Shown one piece after another: positions 1-9,700 of a stretch of DNA of 64,000 nt. Position 1 is the first letter of the stretch, and the number at the start of each line of letters is the position of its first letter. Position numbers and translations under genes: made by a program. The stretch comes from Parietichytrium sp. I65-24A. Lineage: Eukaryota > Sar > Bigyra > Thraustochytrida > Thraustochytriidae. The notes beneath the pieces were generated by a model. It did not search any database. It saw only the letters and a program-made list of their open reading frames with translations, and had not been told where the DNA came from. The stretch covers positions 62,001 through 126,000 of the forward strand of contig BLSF01000070.1 in NCBI GenBank assembly GCA_012862575.1. Reading direction: 5' to 3'.

Positions 1-11
1 GCGTGCGCAAG

Positions 12-3000
12 ATGTCCGGGTCTCCGATGTCAGGGTCTCCCAGGTGGCAGAAGCTGTACGAGGACCACGCGCGCTCGCAGCGGCGCAAGGCGGGACTGAA
101 GGCGCAGGTGCAGGCGCAGGAGTGCTCGTTCGCGCCACAGATCTCGCGCAAAGCGCAGCGGCTGGGCTCGCCGTGCGCGTCGAACCAGGCCCACGGGGGC
201 GAAGACCGCGACGAACGAAAGGACAGCAAGGAGCGCAAGCAGCTCTTCTTCGCGGCGCTGCACGCCCGTGCGGCCGAGTCCGAGGCGCGAAAGAAGGCGC
301 TCAGGGCTCAGCTCCCAGCCGACTGCAGGTTCGCGCCCACACTCGTAGCGAAACCGCACTCCCCCAGCGTCGCACAAGGTCCGGCCATAGTTTCCGGCTC
401 CGGCTCCGGCTCCTCTGCGAGCTCTGGGTCAGTGTGCTCGGCGGAGGCGCAGAGCAGCTATGCAGCAGCGCAGAGCAAGGCGCAGGAGGCAAGGGAGGCA
501 AGGGAGGGGCGGGGCGCAGGCAGAGCGAGGTTCGACGGTTTGTACGAAGACGCGCGGAGGCGAAAGGAGCAGGAGCGGCGGCGGCGCAAGCGAGAGGACG
601 CACAGCTGTCGTTCCAGCCGCAGCTTGTGGCGAAGCAGCGCAGCAGAGGCAGCGGCAGGCTGTTCCCGGGCGCGGACAGACAACGCATCCAGCGCGAACA
701 GCGCGAGAGGCAGAAAGCGCAGCGCGAGATTGAGGCGTGCACTTTCAAGCCAGCGGTCCTGGGCAGCGATGGCAGCCACAGGAAAAGCAGCAGGATAAAC
801 AACCGGCCAGCGATCCAAGACCGCGCAGCGGCATTGCTGGAGCGGAGACAGGCTCGGCTCGAAGGGCTGCGGGAAGCGCAGCTGGAGGCGGAAATGGCTG
901 AGTGCCGGTTCTCGCCCGCCACAAAGTGGGTTCGCCAGAAGCAAGTGGTGGGCGGCGCGGCATTGGTATTAACTCGCGAGGAGTCGCAGCGGTTGTCCGA
1001 GCGGCTCTACGAAGAGGCTGGTCGTATTCGCGCCAAGAAGGCGTTATTGGCACAGAGCTGGCACTTTGTGGAAATGCACCAGGGATGCCTTGACAAAATC
1101 GACGTGCATCTCCGTAGCTGGAACATGGAACGGCTCTCTTTTCTCCACGAAAAGGGCGCCAAGAAAGTGGCAGACAACCTCGCAAAGTGGCGTGACCCTA
1201 ACAGAAAGCACTCTCTGGAGCTGCAAAAGGAGTTGGAAGACCTCAAAGAGTCCACTTTTCAGCCTAATATTACTCCGCTGTCGAGGAACATGGACCCGTT
1301 CGCAGCGGAGCACGAGCACCAGCTCTTCGGGCGTGGAAGCAGAAGATCCAGCCGCGGAATTGCCTCCCGCGAGCCTGGGAGCCCACGCCATATTCGCCTT
1401 TACAACTACCACAAAGTCATGCTCGACAGGCAGCAAGCTCGCGTCGCGGAGACAAATGCTACTATTGATAAACTCGCCAACACCACTTTTGACGCTGCCT
1501 CTCCGTCGCTGCGCAAGCAAAGAAAGCAGTTTGCCTCTTCGGAAGCGACGAATAGATTGTACGAGGATGCGCGCCGTATCGAGGAGAGAAAGGAACGCCT
1601 CTTCTTCCATTTGCAACAGCTTGCTAAAGATGGCAGCAACATCTGCTTCTCTGCTCGGAGCATTGACCAGTATGACGAGGAGATGCGCGCCTCTGGAAGA
1701 GTTAGCCCAGACCTCTTGCTCTCTCCGCGATCGCCCGTCGCGCAGGAGCACAATCTCAAGATTTTGCACGACAGACATGAACGTAAACTACGAGCTGCGG
1801 AGATGATCCGAGAGATGAATGATACCACGTGCGACGCAAAGACCCGAACGACTTACTCTTCGAAGACCGTTCTCGCCACGGCAGAGGAACTTGCGCAATC
1901 TCCTACCTACGACTTCAATAGATCCAAGGGCGTCTGGATGACCGCCAAGCCGGGCTTTGATTCGGAGGAATTTATGCCGCCCACACCGCGCTCACCAGGT
2001 GCGTCGCCAAAGTCTGCCTTGTCCGTGGCTTCTGCGCGACTTTCACCTGTTCAAGTTCCGGTGCTCTCTGCTCCACCCAATACGCCGGCCTGGAGGCGGA
2101 AGAGAGATCAGGGAGAAAGCCAGAGTCCGTCAAAGAACCAGGAGCTAAGGGATTCACTTGAGGGAGATGGAATCATAGACTCTACAGAGCAGGCATGCGC
2201 AGCTGATGACGGTAGTTCGGGCGTGGCAGAGGAAACTTTTCCATCCGGCGATGAATCGGGCTCTATTGCGACTTGTAAAAGTGATGCCCACGGCATGCCC
2301 GCACCGAAGGAGGAAGCTCAGTCCCCATTGTCGGAGGTATCCTTGTCATTCCTCGAGCTCTACGAGGAAGATGAGGACGGCAAAGGCTTCGAGACAGAGT
2401 CCCCGGCTGATGAGTTGAGAAGGGTTCAAAAGCGCATCCTCGGTTCCAAGCACTCAGGACCGAGTGCTCCGGAGCTTGGCATCGAAGCTTGCAGCGAAGA
2501 TGAGGATGACGTCGATGTTAGCGAGGAGAGCGAAGATGGCGAGGAGCTGGAAGACACTTCGCTTGAAGAAGAAGAAGAAGAAGAAGAGGAGGAAGAAGAA
2601 GAAGAAGAAGAAGAAGAAGAGGAGGAGGAGGAGGAGGTTGAAGTGGAAGTCGTATATGAAAGCGAGTCTGGCAATAGCCTTGAGGCAAGCGAATCCGAAG
2701 AGGAAGAAGAAGAACTAAGTTCGACCGGTTCCGAAGAGGAAGAGTCATCTGAAGAAGAAGAAGAAGAAGAAGCAAGCGATAGCGATGGTAATAGTGACGA
2801 TGACGAAGATGATTCTCAAGGTGAGGGGGAGGAGGAGGAATCTGAAGTAGAGGAGGAGGAAGAGGTGGCTAGTAAAGCAGCCAAGGCAGTTGTTCCTCAA
2901 AAGTCAGGCGTTTCCAAAGCACAAACGTATGTGGTGGAGACCAAAGAAGAGGACGTCGGGGACGATGTTGAGGACGATGAGGACGACTTGCCTGTTTTAG

Positions 3001-3248
3001 TTTCCATGAAGAAAGTGGCGTCTGTTGCCACAGTAGTTTCTGAAGGCCAGAAGACCGTCGTAGACGACGATGATGACTTGCCTCCGCTCGTCGAGAAAAG
3101 TAAGAAAGGGCCGGAGGCCAAGTCTCCCGCACCAAAGGTTTCGATGGAGCACAAGGACGACGAGTCCATTTTAAGTCTTGGTAGCTTGGACTTGGACGGC
3201 GTCGAACTTGACGATGAAGATGATGACCTTCTGAATTTGTTAGAGTAG
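12..3248 (+). CDS. LYED-repeat basic protein with acidic C-terminal tail
   Basis: This reading frame is open to the left edge. The first ATG is at 12 and a GTG lies in frame at 3, so the true start may be upstream. From 12 it encodes about 1,078 residues. The N-terminal 600 residues hold roughly eight to ten imperfect units of a basic helix beginning LYED/LYEE/LYNY, followed by Arg/Lys/Gln/Glu and ending in a short C-x-F-x-P or T-F-x-P motif (for example CSFAPQI, LSFQPQL, CTFKPAV, TFQPNI). Similar LYEDA...FxP units occur in protist proteins, often predicted cytoskeletal or basal-body proteins; that role is inference. The C-terminal third is extremely acidic, with long Glu runs (about 2565-2640 and later) and Asp clusters followed by LPPLV or LPVLV. 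No enzyme domain, signal peptide or membrane span is visible. The function is unknown. Confidence 0.8.
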   Translation: MSGSPMSGSPRWQKLYEDHARSQRRKAGLKAQVQAQECSFAPQISRKAQRLGSPCASNQAHGGEDRDERKDSKERKQLFFAALHARAAESEARKKALRAQLPADCRFAPTLVAKPHSPSVAQGPAIVSGSGSGSSASSGSVCSAEAQSSYAAAQSKAQEAREAREGRGAGRARFDGLYEDARRRKEQERRRRKREDAQLSFQPQLVAKQRSRGSGRLFPGADRQRIQREQRERQKAQREIEACTFKPAVLGSDGSHRKSSRINNRPAIQDRAAALLERRQARLEGLREAQLEAEMAECRFSPATKWVRQKQVVGGAALVLTREESQRLSERLYEEAGRIRAKKALLAQSWHFVEMHQGCLDKIDVHLRSWNMERLSFLHEKGAKKVADNLAKWRDPNRKHSLELQKELEDLKESTFQPNITPLSRNMDPFAAEHEHQLFGRGSRRSSRGIASREPGSPRHIRLYNYHKVMLDRQQARVAETNATIDKLANTTFDAASPSLRKQRKQFASSEATNRLYEDARRIEERKERLFFHLQQLAKDGSNICFSARSIDQYDEEMRASGRVSPDLLLSPRSPVAQEHNLKILHDRHERKLRAAEMIREMNDTTCDAKTRTTYSSKTVLATAEELAQSPTYDFNRSKGVWMTAKPGFDSEEFMPPTPRSPGASPKSALSVASARLSPVQVPVLSAPPNTPAWRRKRDQGESQSPSKNQELRDSLEGDGIIDSTEQACAADDGSSGVAEETFPSGDESGSIATCKSDAHGMPAPKEEAQSPLSEVSLSFLELYEEDEDGKGFETESPADELRRVQKRILGSKHSGPSAPELGIEACSEDEDDVDVSEESEDGEELEDTSLEEEEEEEEEEEEEEEEEEEEEEEEVEVEVVYESESGNSLEASESEEEEEELSSTGSEEEESSEEEEEEEASDSDGNSDDDEDDSQGEGEEEESEVEEEEEVASKAAKAVVPQKSGVSKAQTYVVETKEEDVGDDVEDDEDDLPVLVSMKKVASVATVVSEGQKTVVDDDDDLPPLVEKSKKGPEAKSPAPKVSMEHKDDESILSLGSLDLDGVELDDEDDDLLNLLE
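2565..2640 (+). repeat. GAA/GAG trinucleotide tract coding poly-Glu
   Basis: This is an in-frame run of GAA and GAG codons inside the first gene. It encodes an almost pure glutamate stretch and is likely to vary in length. Confidence 0.85.
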
Positions 3249-6200
3249 AAGTCGCCTTGCTCACATGGATGAGTGGCGTCAGTTTGTTAGTTTCCAGAAC
3301 TGTTAGAAGTTTTAAAAAAGGTTTTGTTTCCTGTTGTTTTTTAATTATTTATCACCTTTCCAAGAACGAGATTCTCGTGACCCGTCCTCTTGTTAGTCCT
3401 CCTGACTTATTGAACACCAACATTTCTTTCAAATTGAAGAGCCCGAACTAAGGTATGATGACTCCTAACCAGACTCGGACCTTTCTTTTTCACCGACTAG
3501 AACGATCAGGCTTCATACGGACGAAATGTGATATAGCCAAATCGAGCCCCAACGGAGGCCACTCAGTCGGTTCCAGCAAGAGCAGCGCAACTTCACTTGC
3601 GTGTGAGTTTATCTGCTTGCAATGAAAGTCTGGCTTCGACCGTGATGGACAGAGTGCATAAGGGCGTTGCATCTGCCTTTAAAAAATATCTTTTGGAGAT
3701 GGAGGATATGCGATTTGATAGAGCAAGGTCGAGCCCGGAGTCTGCCGCAAAAAGTGACTTTCAAGAGCCTATGCGTCCTGAGGGACTGTGAGACCAACTC
3801 TCCGTTGTCCGATTTTGCTGTCGACTGACGTGACAATTAAAAGCAACGGTAAAAGCTAGGGTCTTAACTCGAGAGAGTTAGGATCCTGAAGCTTGGCTAT
3901 GCGATGGTACGTGACAGTTTCACTGCACTAGGACCACTTTGCGTGAGATTTTTTGTGTACTTACACTCGCTCAAATCCGCACCGGGAAGTCGAGCCTCGT
4001 ATCTTCAATTCGTTCCCTTACTCACGCAAAAACCCCTAATGTAGACGTATCCGCACGAATTTAGACCGAATCTGCGCGAGTCGCACGTGCGGATGCCACA
4101 TCACATTTCCCGTGTACTAGGACCTGTCCTTAACGATAGGTCTTGAAGGGGCTGATGCTAGAGTGGCTAGAGGTTGCTTAAGCACAACTAAGCTCTTCCC
4201 ATGCATTTCATCTGAGGTGTATTGTAATGACACACGGACGCTCTCTGAGGCACTAGTAACTGTCGCGTTGTCAATGTACCGCTAAGTACTTCGTTAGTCC
4301 CGGGCGTGTACTAGTACTAGCACACTCCTCTCACCGGGTGTACTGGTTTTGCGCATCACGTTCACTACTGTATCTGGTGAGAGGTGCTAGTACGGGATTC
4401 GGAAAGGCTTTGGATGTCATTCTCACATGAATGACAGGAATGACAAGTCACTTTTCAGCCAGCACGAAGCCGCAACGACGAGATATGAAGACATGCGAGA
4501 ACGTTTTTACTGTTTACTCTCAGTACCTGGTCCAGTACTGAGTACCGGGTACTTTACTCAATCAAAAGAAGGCAAGAAAACAGCGGAGAGAGACACGAAG
4601 AAGCGTCAGCGCAACTTGCTCCAAGAATGGAGCCAGCAAAGTACTCACCGGAACCGGTATTGAACATTTCCACCACACAGATTGATTCCTAGCCGTTATC
4701 ATATGCACCCGATAGAGCGCCCTTGAAATCGTTTCCACACATTTCTCAGAGTATCTCATTACTCGATCCATTATTGAGGTAACTACTCAATTCCCAGTAC
4801 GAAGGCTTTAAGGGAACAACCTATATGTCGCTAACAATAATTCGCTAGCCGGACCTCATTACTCGTTACTCTCGTTACTCGTCATCGTCCGTCTCACGCA
4901 CAGAAGTGAAACATTCCTCTCTCTCTTCTCCTGTAGCCCACACCTATCATAAAGCGTAGCCCCCCCCCACCTTCAGGTACTTCTGGTTGTACTTACGCAA
5001 CCAATGAGAACGAGAAGCAAAAACTCAACACTGGGAAAGAAGCAAGGATGAGTGGGGGAACAAAATTCTTCTTTTGCTTGGTTATAATATCTTTTAATGC
5101 GCACTCAAACAATTCACAACTTTTCCCCTTCTTCCGCCCTCACTCCGTCCGTCACACTCACTACCTCTCCCCCCTCACAGCCTCCTTCCTTCTCCCCGTT
5201 TTTTTTCCCTCACACGGCGCTCACACAAAGCCACCTCCCTCCCCACACGCGAGCCCTGCCCGCGCCGTCAGCGCCAGCCCCGGGCCTCCCGTCCGCGCAG
5301 GCCTTCGCCGCCCAGCAGCGAACAGTTCTCCGTTCGTCCCCGCGGACCCCTTGCTCAGCGTCCGCCCTGCGTCTGCGCGTCTGCGCTCCCTCTGGGTACG
5401 GCCTTCCCCGCCACCGCATATACCCAATCTTACCGTTTAAACTAGCCGCACACCTAGCGGCCGGTGCTGTGCACAAGGCGTACATATCCGCGTAGACAGC
5501 CGCGTAGGATTGCAGGCAGGGTTGCCTCACGATTCTCGCAGAGACGTCCGTCCGGGGGCGTTTGACTACCGGTATCGCGTATCTGTATTAAGGATCCGAT
5601 AAAGTGGGGGAGACGTCCGGAAGCGGATCTCGGTAGCCGGAAGGGAAGGAACGAAGGAAGCGAGGAAGGACGAGCAGAGGTGGTTGCTGTTTCGTGCGTA
5701 GTAATCCGAGCCGCGGTAAAGCAGTCGTAGGCGCCAGGTAGACCCTCGCGTAGGCAGATTGGTCCACCATCATCATCCATCCCTCCTCCCTCCACGCGGC
5801 CTCCCTCTCAGTCGCTTAGTCTCTCTCTCTCTCTGTGTTTCTCTCTCTGTTTCTCTCACTCAGTGTGTCACTCCACTCCTTCCCTCTCACAGTCAGTCAC
5901 GATCACAACAATCCCACTTAGTGCGTCTGTCCGTTGTGCGACGAGGGTCCTCGCCCAGTCCGCGCCGTGCCCGCGTACCCTAGCTGCGGTGGAATGGTCG
6001 TTTACGGCCCGTGCGCAGCAGTGTAAAACCGACAACTGCCCACTGCCGACTGCCGACTGCCGACTGGAGCGGCCGCAGCTCGCGAGAGATACGGGATAGT
6101 TAGAATACCACACCAACTGCACCAACTGCACCAACTGCGCTGTCGTCACCAAAATCAACTGCTGTCGGCGGCCAACCTGCGCCGCGCCTGTCGTGCGGGG

Positions 6201-6777
6201 CGAGCCGAGGAGAGGATCTATCTGCCAAGGAGACAAGGAGAGAAGGACGAAGAGAGAATATCGAACGAAGAGCGAGTCGACGGATTTGATTGGATTTGAT
6301 TGTATTGTATTGTATCGTATCGTGTCGGCCCGGATTTGGACTGTTGGATTGTTGGACTTGATCGACTTTGTGGGCCCGGGATCTTGTTGCGTTGAATAGT
6401 CGTCGCAATCGAAAGAAGGGAACGAGGTTGCTGGCTGTCTGGCGTCGTGTTGTGTTGTATTTTTTGTTTTTTTTTTATAATCGGCGCATCTGCCACCTGG
6501 AAGAAGGATATTGCGCGTAATCCACCTCCTACTCCGTAGCTTAGCGCGGGTGCTAAGGCTAACGGAATCCATCTCTAGGACCGCACACCTTGCCTACGGT
6601 CTGACTAGGAGAGAGATCAAGAATAGTGCCATTTTACACTTTTTTCGCTGTTTTGGGTCTTGGCAAACCTGCAAAGCAGCAGGGTTCGGGTCTGCTTGCT
6701 TTGAAAAACAAAAAGAACGGAAGGAAGGAAGGCCGTGAGGCTGGCTTGATCACTGAAAAAGACGGGTAGACTTGGAA
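3249..6777. other. Intergenic region and long leader, no convincing gene
   Basis: This 3.5 kb stretch separates two + strand genes. No reading frame in it looks like a protein: the longest (5048-5440) is Pro/Ser low complexity. The left half holds scattered short palindromes built from GTAC/AGTACT (near 4301-4320 and 4520-4550) and a run of related TTACTC units near 4856-4882. The right half (5140-6770) is pyrimidine-rich, with a CT tract at 5818-5862 and short tandem repeats near 6037-6066 (CGACTGC), 6113-6137 (AACTGCACC) and 6285-6325 (GATTG/GTATT). It probably contains the promoter and 5' UTR of the JmjC-like gene. Confidence 0.6.
5818..5862. repeat. CT-rich tract upstream of JmjC-like gene
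   Basis: This is a pyrimidine (CT)n tract with a few GT/TT interruptions in the presumed promoter or leader. Comparable CT or GA tracts lie near several other gene starts in this window. Confidence 0.7.
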
Positions 6778-9700
6778 ATGGTGGTGAGCCAGGCGAAAGC
6801 CCCCGAGAGCAATTCCGTCTTGACGGGATCGCTGCAAGCAAAGGCCGCTGTGGCCAAGGCGCACGAACTTGTCGACTCGGCCAAAGCCGCAGCTGCCACG
6901 CCATGCGCCCCGCCTAAAGCTCCCGAGGCCGCCGCTGTGGAGCCCGCGTCCTCCGCCTCCCTGGAAACCTCACATATCCCCGCCACAGAGGCTACAACGG
7001 CCACCACTATCCCGCTGCCGGCCAAGTCCTCAAACGAAGGAATGCCCCAAAAACATCTGTCTCCAGCTAAGGATGCCCCCAGCTCCGGAGTTGCCTGCGA
7101 AAGCAATAAGGATATCAAGACGCCGACAATATCAAGCGCGACGACCCCAGAACAATCCCAGCATGCGACCTCACCCCCAATAATGCCGTTAAAGAGGAGC
7201 TCAATTAAGCGCGAAATAAGCGAGTGCACGGACTCCACGGAGACGCCATTCACTGCAGTTCCTGGATCTCGGTGCACCTCAGTGTCCCCAGATATGGGTG
7301 TCGAGCGCATTGCTACTGTCAAGCCACAGTGTTGCTTGTGCCAGCCGCAGGCAAACGACGGATCTTCTTCGTCTTCTTCTTCCTCCAACTCCTCGTCGAA
7401 CACAATCTCTGGGTCCGCCAAGCCTTCTGCGACAAGCGGGCTCAATCTTACAAGGTCTCGCCTCGGAACGGCGACGAGTAGCTCGGGAAGCTCGCTTGGG
7501 CCATCTTCATCTTCGGTTCCTTTGCTTAAAAAGACTATCCCATCCTCCTCGAAGCCCTCGAGCACCTCGTTGCCTAAGAAGCGGCCGGTGCCGCACCTCA
7601 CGAAATGCGGCGGTGCTGGCTACGGGCTCGGGTCGTCCGCTGGCTCGGCGCTTTTGCGAAGCAGTTCGCACGCCTCCTCCGGATTAGTGGCGGGCAAAAT
7701 CGAGTTTCCAGTCCCAGCTAGATCAGAAGGATTCGTTTCCATCCTGGGCTGCGTCATGCACAAGGAATGCGTGGCTCTGGCGACCGAGAAGAGGATGCTA
7801 TTGAAGATTGATCGCGTTCAAGTCGAGTCAGAGGAAGAGTGCAAGTCACCTGGATTTAGTACCAAAGTTTTGAAGAAGAACATCGTCTTACTAGACGGAC
7901 TTTTGAACGCCGTAGGATTCGACAATCAGCTCTTCTCCATGGAAAGTCTCGCAAAGTTCACTGCACCGTGCCCGTCTGGCCCCAATAACGCAACCAAGCC
8001 TGCCTCTATCCCAGTCTCCGTCTTTAAGCAAGGGTATATGCAAGGCCCCGGGCGCACGAGGGAGGAGCGCCTGGGCCCCATGGATCTCTCGCAAGTGGTG
8101 TCCACATTTCAGGCTTCGGCAAGCGAAAATAAAGCTTGTGAAGACAAGTTGCGTAAGAATCGCCTGCAAGGGGTGCCCATTGCGGCAGGAAAGACTGGCA
8201 ATGGCAACGAAATCAGCGGAACGCGGCAGCCCGTCGAGTCCCCTGAAAAGCAAATCAGCGATGCATCAACTGTCAAGGCGGAGACCACAACAATGAACCC
8301 TGCGGGGAAAACGCAGCCTGCCTCCGCCGCCACCTCTGGCGCTAAAGGAGTTGGCACCTTAGCAGGGAATACAGCACGTCCTCAAGGAACCCCCACTGCT
8401 AAAAAGAGCGAGCCGCAGGCGGACTCCAAAGATGGTACCAACTTTCGGCGTTTCACCCGGGCCTCTTTCGGGTATGACAATTCTAATTGGAAGTCATACC
8501 AAGCAGAGCTGGAAAAGCTTCCAGAGTGCCTTCGCTTCTCCAGTCTCGTGAACGTTCTGCACAACTATCGTCAACAAAGTCTCAGTGTATGCCCGCGCTT
8601 TTCGGTGAAGGAGGCTGGTGTGTGCAGTCCCATCCGGGAGGGGACTAACCGCTTTCGGACTTTTGGAATCAATCACGGCCCCGGTGAAGAGGAATGGGGC
8701 GCGGTTCCAGCAGCTTACAGCGCCACACTAAAGCACTTGATCGGACAAGACTTTGGTCGCGCCATTCCGAATATTGGACATTTGATCCTTAACGGTATCC
8801 CAGTCATGTACGGTACGTGCAAACCGAAGGATCTCGTCGGAGTTGGCCCCGGGACCCTGTACTGGACTATTGCCGTGGACAAAACGGTTTCGTCCGCGTG
8901 GAATTTCTTGGAGCGAGCTGTATCTTCTTTCCGAGCGGCCTTTGAGTCTCGGGCCATGCTCTCCCTTGCACTCGACTTGGCCAACACGGAGCTTGCTGCT
9001 CACCGCAAGGGATTGGCGACGCTGTCAAACCCTCTCTTATCCCTTCTCTCTTCACATCTAGAGAAGGCTCTTGCAAAGGAGGAGCACATACGGAGGCTTG
9101 TTCGGGAGACTCACTTTCGGCCCACTGCGGAGCCCAATGGATCGTGTGTAGAGCATTGCGAGGAGTGCAACCGGGAGATCTTCCACACATACTTTTATTG
9201 CGGGACCTGCGATTCGTACGGCCCTGAAAAGGTGTTCACTCCAACGCCAACGCTGTCCTCCAGTTCGGTCACGTCGTCGTACTCCACGCCCGGACTTGCA
9301 AAGAGGCCGTGCCTCTCCCTCCCTAGTAGTTCTTCCCATGGACCAGTGCACATTTCTGGATCCCGCGCCTGTACCACCACGAATGCGTTTATTCGAAAAC
9401 CGCTGGCTTGCACCCCGAGTAGCTGCACATCGCAACCCTCGGGATCCACGACGGCCACCAGTAGCTCCCTGGCTAACAGCGTGACCGCGTCCTTTGTGTC
9501 ATCTGGAAGCTCATCTGCTGCTACAAGTGCAACGTCGGCAACGCGCACCCTGTCCGTAGGCAAGAGTGCTTCGTTTCTCGGAGCTGGGTCCAGCTCTGCC
9601 TTCTCGTCCACCAGTACCGGGTCCAGCAGCTTCCACCGCCTGAAGCCTGTCGTGCCCTCCGGGCCATCACACTCCTCCGTGTCAGCTGGGTCTTCTGGTT

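Noticed and set aside
3597-3791. 64-codon frame with a plausible helix (VASAFKKYLLEMEDM)
   Set aside because: It is short, with no splice partners or similarity that I recognise; not enough to call a gene.
5048-5440. 130-codon frame in the first large intergenic region
   Set aside because: It is pyrimidine-rich DNA giving Pro/Ser/His sequence with no domain, and it lies in the presumed promoter/leader of the next gene.
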